Of a stretch of 64,000 bases of DNA, positions 18,592 through 27,537 are shown piece after piece. The DNA is from Nostoc linckia FACHB-104 (GTDB taxonomy: Bacteria; Cyanobacteriota; Cyanobacteriia; Cyanobacteriales; Nostocaceae). Under the pieces are notes generated by a model. The model saw only the letters and a list, made by a program, of their open reading frames with translations. It was not told the DNA's origin and made no database searches. A program made the position numbers and the translations under genes. The DNA lies in contig NZ_JACJQJ010000004.1 of assembly GCF_014696615.1 (NCBI RefSeq), positions 62,001 through 126,000 of the forward strand, in the 5' to 3' direction. Positions within the stretch are counted from its first letter, which is position 1. Each line of letters starts with the position of its first letter.

Positions 18592-20070
18592 ATGATCAGC
18601 TTAGGATTTTGGAATCTGATTGTTGTAATTTTAGTTGCTTATGTGCTCAAACGTAATTGGCGTTTAGATGATGAAAAGATCCTCTGGCAAGATTCAATTT
18701 TTTTACAAAATGTTTTTATCGGAAAGTTAGCAAAATTTTGTTCCCAACCAATAGTTAGTTTGATTTTACAAACAGTTATTGTGTTAGTTGTTACTAGATT
18801 AGTTATTTATGCAGGTTGGTTGGTTTATTTACTGAATCAGTCAGAGCCGCCTTTATGGGATTTCAAATGGTTTTACACAGCAAGTAAGTTAGCTCATCAA
18901 CATTTAAGTCCTTTTAATGTAGAAATTTTTCAACAGGGTTTTTGTACTTTCACAAAAGCCTGTGGCTCGATTCCACCTTTTGTTTATCCACCTAATATTA
19001 TTCCTTTAATCTGGTTTCTTGGTTATTTCCCGATTAATACTGCATTCACCATCTGGACGATCATGCATGTAATAGCCATTGGATTGGTGCTATGGGGAGC
19101 CAGTATTCTTTTGCAGTCGCGATCGCCTGCTTTCAGAAACATTTGTACCATTGCAGTTGCCTTACTCTTTGGCTTAATTTTCGATTTGCAAACTGGTAAC
19201 GTTGCTACATTTATTGCAGTACTTTTATTATGGATGTTGATTTTTGCTAAGAAAGATGGCAATATTGCAGGTGGATTTTGTTTAGGTATTGCCCTTTTTA
19301 AACCAACTTTAGCTATATTATTCATTCCTTATTTATTGTTGAAAAGACGGTTTTCTTTAGTTTTAACCAGTCTAATTACAGCCAGTCTCCTGGCAATTAT
19401 CGGTTTAGTATTGACAGGTAATTCTGTAACAGAGTTTCTTCAAGATGCAGCGCGTGGAGTTCCTCTGTGGCTGAACGATCCATCAAATAATCCTTATATT
19501 TCGATTAGCCGCATCGACTTAAGAGTTGTTGGCCCGAGATTTTTTCCCAATAACACATTCTTAGCCAAACTATCTTCTGATTTAATTGTTTTGGTATTAC
19601 TGGGCTTAGGATGTTGGTATTGGTATCAAAAACAATTACAAACTGCTTGGTCAAAAACTATTTTCTTACCGGAAATAGCGCTAATTTTCTGCTTGAGTAT
19701 TGCTATTAGCTATTCACAGCCGACTAGTTCTGTAATGTTAGTACCTGCTGTGGTTTTTTTAATCAACGATTTACTATTTCAAATCAGGTATAGTTCATTC
19801 TCATGGACAAGAATATCTGTTTGGTTAGGAGGAATTGCTTGTTTGCTAATACAAACAAAGTTCGTTCATGGGTGGCTGATCGGCTCTCTAGCCAACAATT
19901 GGGATTGGAAGAAGGGTGAATTACCTTACATTTTAAAAGTAACTATATTTACATTACCAAGTTATGCTGTTTTAGGAATAACCTTGAGTATTTTAGTCTT
20001 AGCAATTACATCCCTACGTCAACTTAAGGCTGTTCGCGTAGCGTCTCCGCAGGAGAAGTATGAACTGTGA
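18592..20070 (+). CDS. GT87-family (DUF2029) integral membrane glycosyltransferase
   Basis: A 492-aa polytopic protein with about ten hydrophobic segments and the early motif PPLWDFKWFYTASKLAHQHLSPFN, whose Asp is typical of GT-C glycosyltransferases of family 87. Such enzymes add sugars from polyprenyl-phosphate donors outside the cytoplasmic membrane. The following genes (TVP38-like, GT2 polyprenol-phosphate glycosyltransferase) fit that pathway. The last 13 or so residues (AVRVASPQEKYEL) are encoded by a dispersed intergenic repeat with core CGCGTAGCGTCTCCGC, so the original C-terminus has probably been replaced or extended. Exact sugar unknown. Confidence 0.82.
   Translation: MISLGFWNLIVVILVAYVLKRNWRLDDEKILWQDSIFLQNVFIGKLAKFCSQPIVSLILQTVIVLVVTRLVIYAGWLVYLLNQSEPPLWDFKWFYTASKLAHQHLSPFNVEIFQQGFCTFTKACGSIPPFVYPPNIIPLIWFLGYFPINTAFTIWTIMHVIAIGLVLWGASILLQSRSPAFRNICTIAVALLFGLIFDLQTGNVATFIAVLLLWMLIFAKKDGNIAGGFCLGIALFKPTLAILFIPYLLLKRRFSLVLTSLITASLLAIIGLVLTGNSVTEFLQDAARGVPLWLNDPSNNPYISISRIDLRVVGPRFFPNNTFLAKLSSDLIVLVLLGLGCWYWYQKQLQTAWSKTIFLPEIALIFCLSIAISYSQPTSSVMLVPAVVFLINDLLFQIRYSSFSWTRISVWLGGIACLLIQTKFVHGWLIGSLANNWDWKKGELPYILKVTIFTLPSYAVLGITLSILVLAITSLRQLKAVRVASPQEKYEL
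20035..20050. repeat. Core of a dispersed repeat inside the GT87 3' end
   Basis: CGCGTAGCGTCTCCGC lies in frame in the last codons of the GT87 gene. The reverse-complement copy at 60056-60071 differs at one of 16 positions and is intergenic. Confidence 0.6.
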
Positions 20071-20091
20071 AGTATTAGGATTAGTTGATTG

Positions 20092-20775
20092 ATGCTAAAT
20101 TTTAAAACTAGCTTTATCTTATTGTTTGTTATTTGTCTAGTTGCTACGGGAGCCACAGCATATTTTTTAGGGGGAATTAATCCAGCCTTGATTCAATCGT
20201 GGTTGAAAAACTCTGGAATTTGGGCACCTGTGACTTATGTTGTGATTTATGTAGTGGCCACAATTCTGGTTTTGCCTTCCACAGCGCTGAATTTAACAGG
20301 GGGAGCAATTTTCGGCCCTTGGCTGGGGACATTTTGGACGAGTGTAGCAGCAATTGTGGCGGCGATCGCTTCTTTTGTATTTGCCCGGACAATTGGGCAT
20401 GATATGGTTGCTAAAAGACTAGCTGGGCGTTGGCAAGCAATTGACGCAGAAGTGCGTGCAGGTGGAGTTTATTATATGTTTGCCATTCGCCTCGTGCCGA
20501 TTATGCCCTATGGTCTGGTGAATTTTGCTGCTGGTTTGACTTCAGTTAGCTTTAAAGATTACCTCCTTGGCACAGCTTTAGGAACTGTACCAGGGATATT
20601 ACCATTTGTGTTATTGGGTAGTTCTGGCATCAAAGCAATCCGTACTGGAGAAGTGCTACCACTGATTGGTGCTTTAGCATTGCTGGGAATCCTCGTTGCG
20701 GGATCTACTTGGTATCGCCGTCGTCGTAGTTTTCCATCTCAGAAGTTGAATTTTCCCTTTCGTCGCAAACGTTAA
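20092..20775 (+). CDS. TVP38/TMEM64 (DedA-like) membrane protein
   Basis: A 227-aa polytopic membrane protein of the TVP38/TMEM64/SNARE-associated family. Markers are LNLTGGAIFGPWLGTFW, the amphipathic stretch with FVFARTIGHDMV, and the family motif FAIRLVPIMPYGLVNFAAG with its Arg and Pro. Relatives act in lipid scrambling or undecaprenyl-phosphate recycling, which would suit its place between a GT87 and a GT2 enzyme. The ATG at 20092 follows a TTG directly. The gene starts 21 bp after the GT87 stop and ends 7 bp before the next gene, so this is one operon. Confidence 0.85.
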   Translation: MLNFKTSFILLFVICLVATGATAYFLGGINPALIQSWLKNSGIWAPVTYVVIYVVATILVLPSTALNLTGGAIFGPWLGTFWTSVAAIVAAIASFVFARTIGHDMVAKRLAGRWQAIDAEVRAGGVYYMFAIRLVPIMPYGLVNFAAGLTSVSFKDYLLGTALGTVPGILPFVLLGSSGIKAIRTGEVLPLIGALALLGILVAGSTWYRRRRSFPSQKLNFPFRRKR

Positions 20776-20782
20776 GTGAACT

Positions 20783-21727
20783 ATGCTACCTAAGTATTCT
20801 TTTATAGTGCCGATTTATAACGAAGAAGACAACATAGAAGAAATGTATCGCCGCATTTCCCAGGTGATGAATCGGATGGATGGTGATGTAGAGTTATGTT
20901 TGGTAAATGATGGTAGCCGCGATCGCTCTTTACAAATGATGCGCGATTTACATCAAAAAGATCCGCGTGTAGTTTACTTAAGTTTGGCGAGGAATTTTGG
21001 TCATCAAATTGCTGTGACAGCAGGGCTAAATTTTGTGCGGGGACAGGTGGTTGTGATTCTCGATGCCGATTTACAAGATCCACCAGAGTTAATTCCAGAC
21101 ATGGTGGAAAAATGGCGACAAGGATATCAAATAGTTTATGCCCAACGCATCCAACGCCGCAAAGAAGGCTGGTTTAAGCGCTTCACAGCCTATGCTTTTT
21201 ACCGCATTCTCAAGCAACTTGCAGATGTAGATATTCCCACAGATACCGGGGATTTTTGTTTATTAGATCGTAAAGTTGTAGACTTGTTAAATTCTATGCC
21301 AGAACGCAACCGCTACATTCGCGGCTTGCGTGCTTGGGTTGGTTTTAATCAAATAGCTATTAAGTTTGAGCGAGATCCCAGGTTTGCAGGTGATGTGAAA
21401 TATACATTTCGCAAATCTCTAGCATTAGCAATCAACGGGTTAGTTTCTTTCTCTAAAGTACCGCTACGATTGTCAACTTATATGGGCTTTCTCGCTGCGC
21501 TAGTTTCACTTTTTATGAGTGTAATGGTTTTATATTGGCGACTTGTTGAACCCCATTCTCCTTTAACTGGAATGGCGATTATTTTAATGGCTATTTTCTT
21601 TTTAGGAGCAGTGCAATTATTTAGTATTGGTATTTTAGGTGAATATATTGGGCGAATTTATGAAGAGGTAAAAGAAAGACCACTGTATACCTTGGCGGAA
21701 GTAGCAGGTTTTTATGACGACAAATAA
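20783..21727 (+). CDS. GT2 polyprenyl-phosphate glycosyltransferase (DPM1/GtrB-like)
   Basis: A 314-aa family-2 glycosyltransferase with a cytoplasmic GT-A domain and two C-terminal membrane helices (about residues 232-255 and 265-290). [44 protein letters not shown] (DxD metal site) and [11 protein letters not shown] are the hallmark motifs of enzymes that load a sugar onto undecaprenyl or dolichyl phosphate. As third gene of the GT87-TVP38-GT2 cluster it probably makes the lipid-linked sugar donor used by the GT87 enzyme. It starts 7 bp after the TVP38 stop. Confidence 0.9.
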   Translation: MLPKYSFIVPIYNEEDNIEEMYRRISQVMNRMDGDVELCLVNDGSRDRSLQMMRDLHQKDPRVVYLSLARNFGHQIAVTAGLNFVRGQVVVILDADLQDPPELIPDMVEKWRQGYQIVYAQRIQRRKEGWFKRFTAYAFYRILKQLADVDIPTDTGDFCLLDRKVVDLLNSMPERNRYIRGLRAWVGFNQIAIKFERDPRFAGDVKYTFRKSLALAINGLVSFSKVPLRLSTYMGFLAALVSLFMSVMVLYWRLVEPHSPLTGMAIILMAIFFLGAVQLFSIGILGEYIGRIYEEVKERPLYTLAEVAGFYDDK

Positions 21728-22135
21728 TCAGCTAAAACCCAGATTAATTGTATAAATAATCATCAAGTCTTCCTCTGCCATTTGTCATTGGTCATTTGTA
21801 TTAACAAAGGAAAAATGACAGTCTCAAGAAGAGAATGTGCAACGCTGAATGCACATTAGCTTACCCAAAATAATATTATCGCTATATCGTTATACAAGCA
21901 ACCCTGACAGAAGTAGACTGAGACTTTTATACTAATTCACGAAATCATTGATACAAATTACTTCCTCTGCTCCTCTGCTTCCTCTGCTCCCTCTGCTTGC
22001 CCATGTGTATTTTAAAGTGAAATGGTTTACCCTGTAGCTGACTGGGGTATTGGCAAAACTGAACATATTACTATTGGAATCTGCATCTCCCTGTGGTCAA
22101 ATAAAGATGATTCCAAAAGACATAATTTTTCATCC
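21728..22135. other. Intergenic leader of the amino-acid transporter genes
   Basis: About 400 bp. It contains a CCTCTGCT-type short tandem repeat (five imperfect units, 21962-21998) and AT-rich sequence that should hold the promoter of the natB-like gene. An in-frame ATG at 22022 exists but gives no sensible signal peptide. Confidence 0.45.
21962..21998. repeat. CCTCTGCT-type short tandem repeat
   Basis: Five imperfect copies of (T/C)CCTCTGC in a row, in the leader of the transporter genes. No coding role. Confidence 0.6.
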
Positions 22136-23380
22136 ATGAAAAAACCTGGTGCTTTAACAACTACATTTTTAGCCGGCGTTACCATGCTCCTAACAGCCTG
22201 TGGTGGTGGTAATAATGGTACAAATGTGGGCAATACTTCCCCAACTCAGACTGCAAATAATACTGGCTCAACCACGAACTCATCAGGTGCAATTCCTATT
22301 GGTATTGCTTTTGCTCAAACTAGCAATGTAGCGTTACTCGGTCAAGAACAAGTTGCTGGAGCGAGAATTGCTGAGAAGTATTTTAATGATAAAGGTGGTA
22401 TTAACGGCACTCCAATTAAATTGGTGTTTCAAGATACTAGCGGTGATGAAGCAGGAGCAATTAACGCTTTTCAAACTTTAATTAATAAAGACAAGGTTGT
22501 CGGTATTGTCGGGCCTACTTTATCACAGCAAGCTTTTAGTGCTGACCCTGTTGCCGAACGTGCTAAAGTGCCAGTGTTAGCAGCCTCGAATACTGCTAAT
22601 AAAATTCCCGAAATTGGTGATTATGTGGCTCGGGTATCAGCACCTAGTTCTATTGTTGCTCCTAATTCGATTAAAGCTGCGCTCAAGCAAAATCCAAACA
22701 TTAAAAAAGTCGCAGTTTTTTATGCTCAAAATGATTCTTATAGTAAATCAGAAACGGATATTTTTCAGAATACTGTGAAGGCTCAGGGTTTGGAATTAGT
22801 AACAGTACAAAAGTTTCAAACCAGCGATACAGATTTTCAAAGCCAAGCTACAAATGCGTTGAACTTGAAACCAGATTTAATCATTATTTCCGGTTTGGCT
22901 GCTGATGGCGGTAATTTGGTCAGACAACTGCGGGAACTAGGTTATAAAGGTTTAATTGTTGGTGGTAATGGACTGAATACTTCCAATATTTTTCCAGTAT
23001 GTAAAGCACTTTGTGACGGTATATTAATTGCCCAAGCATACAGTCCAGAACATCCCGGTGAAATTAATTCGACATTTCGTAAAGCCTACACAGAACAATT
23101 TAAGAAAGAACCACCGCAATTTACTGCTCAAGCTTTCGCTGCAGTTCAGGTTTATGTAAAAGCACTGCAAGATTTAGATAAAAAAAGCAAAGTGAATAAC
23201 TTAGCCTTGCCACAACTGCGAACAGAATTAAATAAACAGATACTAGCTGGAAAATACAATACCCCACTAGGAGAAATTGCTTTTACTCCCGTTGGTGAGG
23301 TTGTGCAGAAAGATTTTTATGTAGCCCAAATCAAAATGGATAAAGATGGTAGTCAAGGTAAATTTGCATTCCTGAAATAG
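22136..23380 (+). CDS. natB: Amino-acid ABC transporter substrate-binding lipoprotein (NatB/LivJ-like)
   Basis: A 414-aa type-1 periplasmic-binding protein for hydrophobic or branched-chain amino acids. The ATG at 22136 gives a lipoprotein signal, MKKPGALTTTFLAGVTMLLTAC, with Cys22 as lipidation site followed by a Gly/Asn/Thr linker. A frame extending 38 codons upstream lacks any export signal. The mature domain has IPIGIAFAQTSNVALLGQE, the cleft motif FQDTSGDEAGAINAFQTLI, and VVGIVGPTLSQQA. Four downstream genes supply two permeases and two ATPases. It resembles the Anabaena N-I system binding protein NatB, involved in uptake or recapture of amino acids; exact substrate is inferred. Confidence 0.9.
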   Translation: MKKPGALTTTFLAGVTMLLTACGGGNNGTNVGNTSPTQTANNTGSTTNSSGAIPIGIAFAQTSNVALLGQEQVAGARIAEKYFNDKGGINGTPIKLVFQDTSGDEAGAINAFQTLINKDKVVGIVGPTLSQQAFSADPVAERAKVPVLAASNTANKIPEIGDYVARVSAPSSIVAPNSIKAALKQNPNIKKVAVFYAQNDSYSKSETDIFQNTVKAQGLELVTVQKFQTSDTDFQSQATNALNLKPDLIIISGLAADGGNLVRQLRELGYKGLIVGGNGLNTSNIFPVCKALCDGILIAQAYSPEHPGEINSTFRKAYTEQFKKEPPQFTAQAFAAVQVYVKALQDLDKKSKVNNLALPQLRTELNKQILAGKYNTPLGEIAFTPVGEVVQKDFYVAQIKMDKDGSQGKFAFLK

Positions 23381-23387
23381 TTAATTT

Positions 23388-24338
23388 ATGACTTTGACTC
23401 TGTTTCTACAACAATTTTTAAATGGGTTATCCATTGGCAGCGTTTATGCAATTTTCGCCTTAGGATATACCCTGGTTTATTCCATTTTGGGCATCATTAA
23501 TTTAGCTCATGGTGCAGTATTTACTCTGGGTGCATATTTTACTTATGCACTCATGGGTGGTACCTTTGGCTTTAATGGTTTACTCGCGAATGCTACCCTA
23601 CCGATAAAATTACCATTTGCGATCGCCTTAATTTTGGGCAGTAGTTTAGCTGGTTTGGTGGGGATAGCAATGGAACGGATCGCTTTCCAACCCTTGCGCC
23701 GTAAAGGTTCTGACCCCTTACTCACGGTAGTTTCTAGCTTGGGTGTGGCGGTGGTAATCGTTAACCTCATCCAATATTTAGTAGGTGCGGAAAGTTATAC
23801 ATTCCCCGCAGACGCTTACGGAAGTTTACCTGCTTCAATTAACTTTGGTAGTCCTGAAAACCCGATTCCTATTCGTAGCGTCCAGATAGTGATTTTTGCG
23901 GTATCTGTAGTGATTGTGGCAATTCTTACCTATTTTATCAACAGTACTAAATATGGTAAGGCAATGCAGGCGATCGCAGAAGATGCAACCACCGCCAGTT
24001 TGTTAGGAATTAATACTGATGGCTTTATTGTGCTGACATTTTTCATCAGCAGTTTTTTAGCAGGATTGGCGGGAACTTTAGTTGCTTCTAGTGTGAGTAT
24101 TGCGGGGCCTTACTTTGGTATTGCTTTTGGTTTAAGAGGTTTAGCAGTAATTGTCTTGGGTGGTTTGGGTAGTATTCCCGGTGCAGTGCTAGGCGGTTTA
24201 GTTATTGGCTTAGTGGAAGCATTTGTTCCCGGTGAATATTCTGGTTATAAAGATGCTGTCGCATTTGCAATTTTGTTTGTCATGCTATTAGTTAGACCCC
24301 AAGGTTTACTCGGACGGCGATTTATTCAGAAGGTTTAA
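23388..24338 (+). CDS. livH: Branched-chain amino-acid ABC transporter permease (LivH-like)
   Basis: A 316-aa inner-membrane permease with about eight hydrophobic helices. FLQQFLNGLSIGSVYAIFALGYTLVYSILGIINLAHGAVF is the standard LivH N-terminus (shown here as consecutive known motifs GLSIGSVYA and LGIINLAHG). The cytoplasmic EAA-like loop is KAMQAIAEDATTASLLGIN. It starts 8 bp after natB. Together with the next gene it forms the heterodimeric channel. In the Anabaena naming it would be NatC or NatD. Confidence 0.92.
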   Translation: MTLTLFLQQFLNGLSIGSVYAIFALGYTLVYSILGIINLAHGAVFTLGAYFTYALMGGTFGFNGLLANATLPIKLPFAIALILGSSLAGLVGIAMERIAFQPLRRKGSDPLLTVVSSLGVAVVIVNLIQYLVGAESYTFPADAYGSLPASINFGSPENPIPIRSVQIVIFAVSVVIVAILTYFINSTKYGKAMQAIAEDATTASLLGINTDGFIVLTFFISSFLAGLAGTLVASSVSIAGPYFGIAFGLRGLAVIVLGGLGSIPGAVLGGLVIGLVEAFVPGEYSGYKDAVAFAILFVMLLVRPQGLLGRRFIQKV

Positions 24339-24368
24339 CTTAACTCAGCACAATTACAATGTTTCACA

Positions 24369-25310
24369 ATGAATGAATTTCTCTCAACCTACGCTTCGTT
24401 AATTGTCTCTATGGTATTAGGGGCATTACTAGGGCTATCACTTTATCTACCTTTGATGACTGGACAATTATCCTTAGCTAGCCCTGGATTTTATGCTTTA
24501 GGTGGATATATTGCTGCTATTTTATCTACAACAGTTTTTGCATCTAATAATAGTTCATTTCCTATCCATCTACTATTATTAGAAATGTTAATTGCTGGTG
24601 TCGTGTCCGGTTTATTGGGCGTAGCAGTGGGAATTCCGGCGTTAAGATTGCGAGGAATTTATTTAGCGATCGCCACAATTGCTTTTGTAGAAGTTTTACG
24701 AGTTATTTCCCTGAATTTGGAAATTACAGGCGGTGCTGTGGGAATTTTTGGGATTCCTCAACCCTTCCAAAGCCAAATCGAATATTTATGGATTGCTTTG
24801 CCATTATTGATAATTGCAATGGTAATGTTTTACCGTCTGGAACGGATTAAGGTAGGTAGGGCATTTACTGCTATTAGAGAAGATGAATTAGCCGCAGGTT
24901 CGATGGGAATTAATCCTACATACTACAAGGTTTTAGCATTTACATTAGGTGCAATTCTGGCAGGTGTAGTTGGTGCAGTTAGCGCCCATTTTCTCAATAC
25001 TTGGAATTCTAGGCAAGGGACTTTTGATGCTAGTATTATCTACTTAACTTTTGTGTTAATTGGTGGTTCCAGAACTTTCTTAGGTTCAGTGGTAGGAGGG
25101 ATGGTATTTACAGCTTTACCGGAAATTCTCCGAGGAATAGCTGATACAGGGGGATTACCAAATTGGTTAGCACAATTCCTCAGAGACGGCAGATTAATTA
25201 TTTTTGGTTTACTGATTGTAGTGGGAACAATCTTTTTTCCTCAAGGTTTAGTAACTCCTGATATTTTTAAAAAAGGCAAGTCGAAAAAGAAGCAAAAAAT
25301 TGATGCTTAA
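24369..25310 (+). CDS. livM: Branched-chain amino-acid ABC transporter permease (LivM-like)
   Basis: A 313-aa polytopic permease. LRLRGIYLAIATIAFVEVLR and the coupling loop GRAFTAIREDELAAGSMGIN are typical of LivM. The Lys-rich tail KKGKSKKKQK is cytoplasmic. It follows the LivH-like gene by 30 bp. The partner ATPases begin 76 bp downstream. Assignment to the LivM side of the pair is clear; substrate is inferred from the family. Confidence 0.92.
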   Translation: MNEFLSTYASLIVSMVLGALLGLSLYLPLMTGQLSLASPGFYALGGYIAAILSTTVFASNNSSFPIHLLLLEMLIAGVVSGLLGVAVGIPALRLRGIYLAIATIAFVEVLRVISLNLEITGGAVGIFGIPQPFQSQIEYLWIALPLLIIAMVMFYRLERIKVGRAFTAIREDELAAGSMGINPTYYKVLAFTLGAILAGVVGAVSAHFLNTWNSRQGTFDASIIYLTFVLIGGSRTFLGSVVGGMVFTALPEILRGIADTGGLPNWLAQFLRDGRLIIFGLLIVVGTIFFPQGLVTPDIFKKGKSKKKQKIDA

Positions 25311-25386
25311 ACGTGCAATAAAATATGCTTAAAATACAAGATATTTTTAATTCTCATAACTAGCCCCTAGCCTCTAATCTCTAAAT

Positions 25387-26169
25387 ATGCAAACAGCCGA
25401 TAACAATAATATTGTCCTAGAAGCAAAATCTTTAACTCGCCGATTTGGGGGGTTAGTGGCTGTCAATAATGTATCTTTTGCAGTCAAAAAGCATGAGATT
25501 TTTGGATTAATTGGCCCTAATGGTGCAGGTAAAACTACATTATTTAATCTGATTACTGCTTTAATTCCGCCTTCGAGTGGAGAATTAATTTATCAAAATC
25601 AAAATATTTCGCAACTCCGTCCCCATAAAATTGCAGGTTTAGGGATTGCGCGGACTTTTCAAAATATTCGCTTGTTTGGTGAACTCTCAGCTTTAGAAAA
25701 TGTGATTGTCGGCAGGCATTTACATACCAACAGTAGTATGATTAAAGGGGTTTTAGGATTACCACCTGCACCGAGTGAAGAATCTAAAAGTAGACAACAG
25801 GCTTTAGAATTATTGGAGATGGTGGGATTAAGCGATCGCGCCCAGGAAAAAGCCAGAAACTTTGCTTATGGTGATCAACGTCGCTTAGAAATCGCCCGCG
25901 CTTTAGCCCTAGAACCGCAAATCTTACTCCTCGATGAACCAGCAGCGGGAATGAACCCCAGCGAAAAGCAGCAACTCAGCGAATTTATCCGCCATCTCAG
26001 GGAACGCTTCAACTTAACGATTGTGCTGATTGAGCATCATGTACCCTTAGTTATGGGATTGTGCGATCGCATTGCTGTTTTAGATTTTGGACAATTAATT
26101 GCTTTGGGTGAACCAGCTAAAGTGCGGGATGATCCAGCAGTAATTGAAGCTTATTTGGGAAATGCATGA
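25387..26169 (+). CDS. livG: Branched-chain amino-acid ABC transporter ATPase (LivG-like)
   Basis: A 260-aa ABC ATPase. Walker A GPNGAGKT, the LivG-type signature AYGDQRRLEIARAL in place of LSGGQ, Walker B ILLLDEPAAGMNP, and the H-loop IEHHVPLVMGLCDRI are all present. It powers the LivH/LivM-like permeases from the cytoplasmic side. In the Anabaena naming it corresponds to one of NatA/NatE. The stop codon is followed by 15 bp before the second ATPase. Confidence 0.93.
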   Translation: MQTADNNNIVLEAKSLTRRFGGLVAVNNVSFAVKKHEIFGLIGPNGAGKTTLFNLITALIPPSSGELIYQNQNISQLRPHKIAGLGIARTFQNIRLFGELSALENVIVGRHLHTNSSMIKGVLGLPPAPSEESKSRQQALELLEMVGLSDRAQEKARNFAYGDQRRLEIARALALEPQILLLDEPAAGMNPSEKQQLSEFIRHLRERFNLTIVLIEHHVPLVMGLCDRIAVLDFGQLIALGEPAKVRDDPAVIEAYLGNA

Positions 26170-26184
26170 GGATTTTAACCGCCG

Positions 26185-26934
26185 ATGAACGCCGATGAAC
26201 GCCGATATGTAAATGATAAAGAAGATTTTACGATTTTAGATGTTAAAGACCTTGATGTTAATTATGGCGGTATTCAAGCGCTAAAAAATATCAATTTGAC
26301 AATTAAAAAAGGTGAAGTAGTTACCTTAATTGGTGCGAATGGTGCAGGTAAAACTACAACTCTCCGCGCTATCTCGAAAATTGTCAATCCTAAAAGTGGT
26401 CAAATTATTTATAGTGGCAGAAATATTACTCGTCGCCAAGCTTATGAGGTGGTGAAATTAGGTGTCGCCCATTGTCCGGAAGGACGGAGGGTGTTAGCAC
26501 GGCAAACAGTTTTAGATAATTTATTATTAGGTGCTTATATTCGTAACGATCAAGCAGCGATTAAAGCTGATATTCAACGTCAATATGAGTTATTTCCTCG
26601 GTTAGCGCAAAGACGCAATCAACTAGCAGGAACTCTTAGCGGTGGTGAACAACAAATGTTAGCGATCGCTCGTGCTTTAATGAGTAAACCACAACTCCTG
26701 CTTTTAGATGAGCCTAGCTTAGGTTTAGCCCCCGCAATTGTTAGAGAAATTTTTACTATTATTGAAAATCTCCGCGCTACCGGTGTAACAATTTTGTTAG
26801 TTGAACAAAACGCTAATTTAGCTCTGCAAATTGCTGATAGAGGATATGTTTTAGAAGCTGGTTCTATTACTTTAACAGGTGCAGCATCAGAATTATTGAG
26901 CGATGAGCGAGTTAAAAAAGCTTATTTAGGGTAA
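26185..26934 (+). CDS. livF: Branched-chain amino-acid ABC transporter ATPase (LivF-like)
   Basis: A 249-aa ABC ATPase, second of the pair. Walker A GANGAGKTT, signature LSGGEQQMLAIARAL, Walker B LLLLDEPSLGLAP and H-loop LLVEQNANLALQIADRGYVL are intact. The only in-frame start in reach is the ATG at 26185, which sits in a direct repeat of ACGCCGATGA (units at 26178-26206). The first eight or nine residues (MNADERRYV) are therefore repeat-encoded and precede the normal LivF start ILDVKDLDVNYGG. GAGG at 26168-26171 is the nearest ribosome-binding sequence, 13 nt upstream. Confidence 0.92.
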   Translation: MNADERRYVNDKEDFTILDVKDLDVNYGGIQALKNINLTIKKGEVVTLIGANGAGKTTTLRAISKIVNPKSGQIIYSGRNITRRQAYEVVKLGVAHCPEGRRVLARQTVLDNLLLGAYIRNDQAAIKADIQRQYELFPRLAQRRNQLAGTLSGGEQQMLAIARALMSKPQLLLLDEPSLGLAPAIVREIFTIIENLRATGVTILLVEQNANLALQIADRGYVLEAGSITLTGAASELLSDERVKKAYLG

Positions 26935-26955
26935 AGATTTGGGAGGTCAAGATAT

Positions 26956-27519
26956 ATGGTAAAGTCACCAACTAAATCTCTAACTTTGGCAGAGTTTTTA
27001 CAACTGCCAGAAACCAAGCCAGCTAGTGAATATATTAATGGAAAAGTTATTCCAAAACCAATGCCACAGGGAAAACATAGTAGACTTCAGGGTGAACTAA
27101 TTAGTTCTATCAATGCCTTAGTTAAGCCTCAAAAAATTGCCCTAGCCTTTCCTGAATTGCGGTGTACATTTGGCGGACGTTCAATTATTCCAGATGTGGC
27201 TGTCTTTGCTTGGGAAAGAATTCCTTTGGATGCAAGTGGAGATGTAGCAAATGTTTTTGAAACGCATCCAGATTGGACGATTGAAATTTTATCACCTGAC
27301 CAAAGTCAAACGAAAGTAACCGGAAATATTTTACATTGTCTTAAGTATGGTAGTAGTTTAGGTTGGCTACTAGATCCAGATGAAAAATCTGTTTTAGTCT
27401 TTCCCCCAAAACAGCAACTAATACTTTTACAAGCAGAAGATGAAATATTACCAGTTCCAGATTTAGTTCGGAATTTTCAATTGACTGTAGGGCAATTGTT
27501 TGGCTGGTTAAAGCTATAA
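26956..27519 (+). CDS. Uma2-family (DUF820) PD-(D/E)xK nuclease-like protein
   Basis: A 187-aa member of the Uma2/DUF820 restriction-endonuclease-like family, greatly expanded in cyanobacteria. The fold core is visible: LTLAEFLQLPETKPASEYINGKV, then GRSIIPDVAVFAW (Asp), WTIEILSPDQSQTKV (Glu and Lys) and a Leu-rich end. The putative metal-binding D-E-K set is complete, so nuclease activity is possible though the cellular role is unknown. A good RBS (GGGAGG at 26941-26946) precedes the ATG. It follows livF by 21 bp and may be read through from it. Confidence 0.88.
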   Translation: MVKSPTKSLTLAEFLQLPETKPASEYINGKVIPKPMPQGKHSRLQGELISSINALVKPQKIALAFPELRCTFGGRSIIPDVAVFAWERIPLDASGDVANVFETHPDWTIEILSPDQSQTKVTGNILHCLKYGSSLGWLLDPDEKSVLVFPPKQQLILLQAEDEILPVPDLVRNFQLTVGQLFGWLKL

Positions 27520-27537
27520 GATAATGAGAGATGGCTA

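Noticed and set aside
22022-22135. 38-codon upstream extension of the natB-like frame
   Set aside because: It would bury the lipoprotein signal inside the protein. The ATG at 22136 gives a perfect lipobox.
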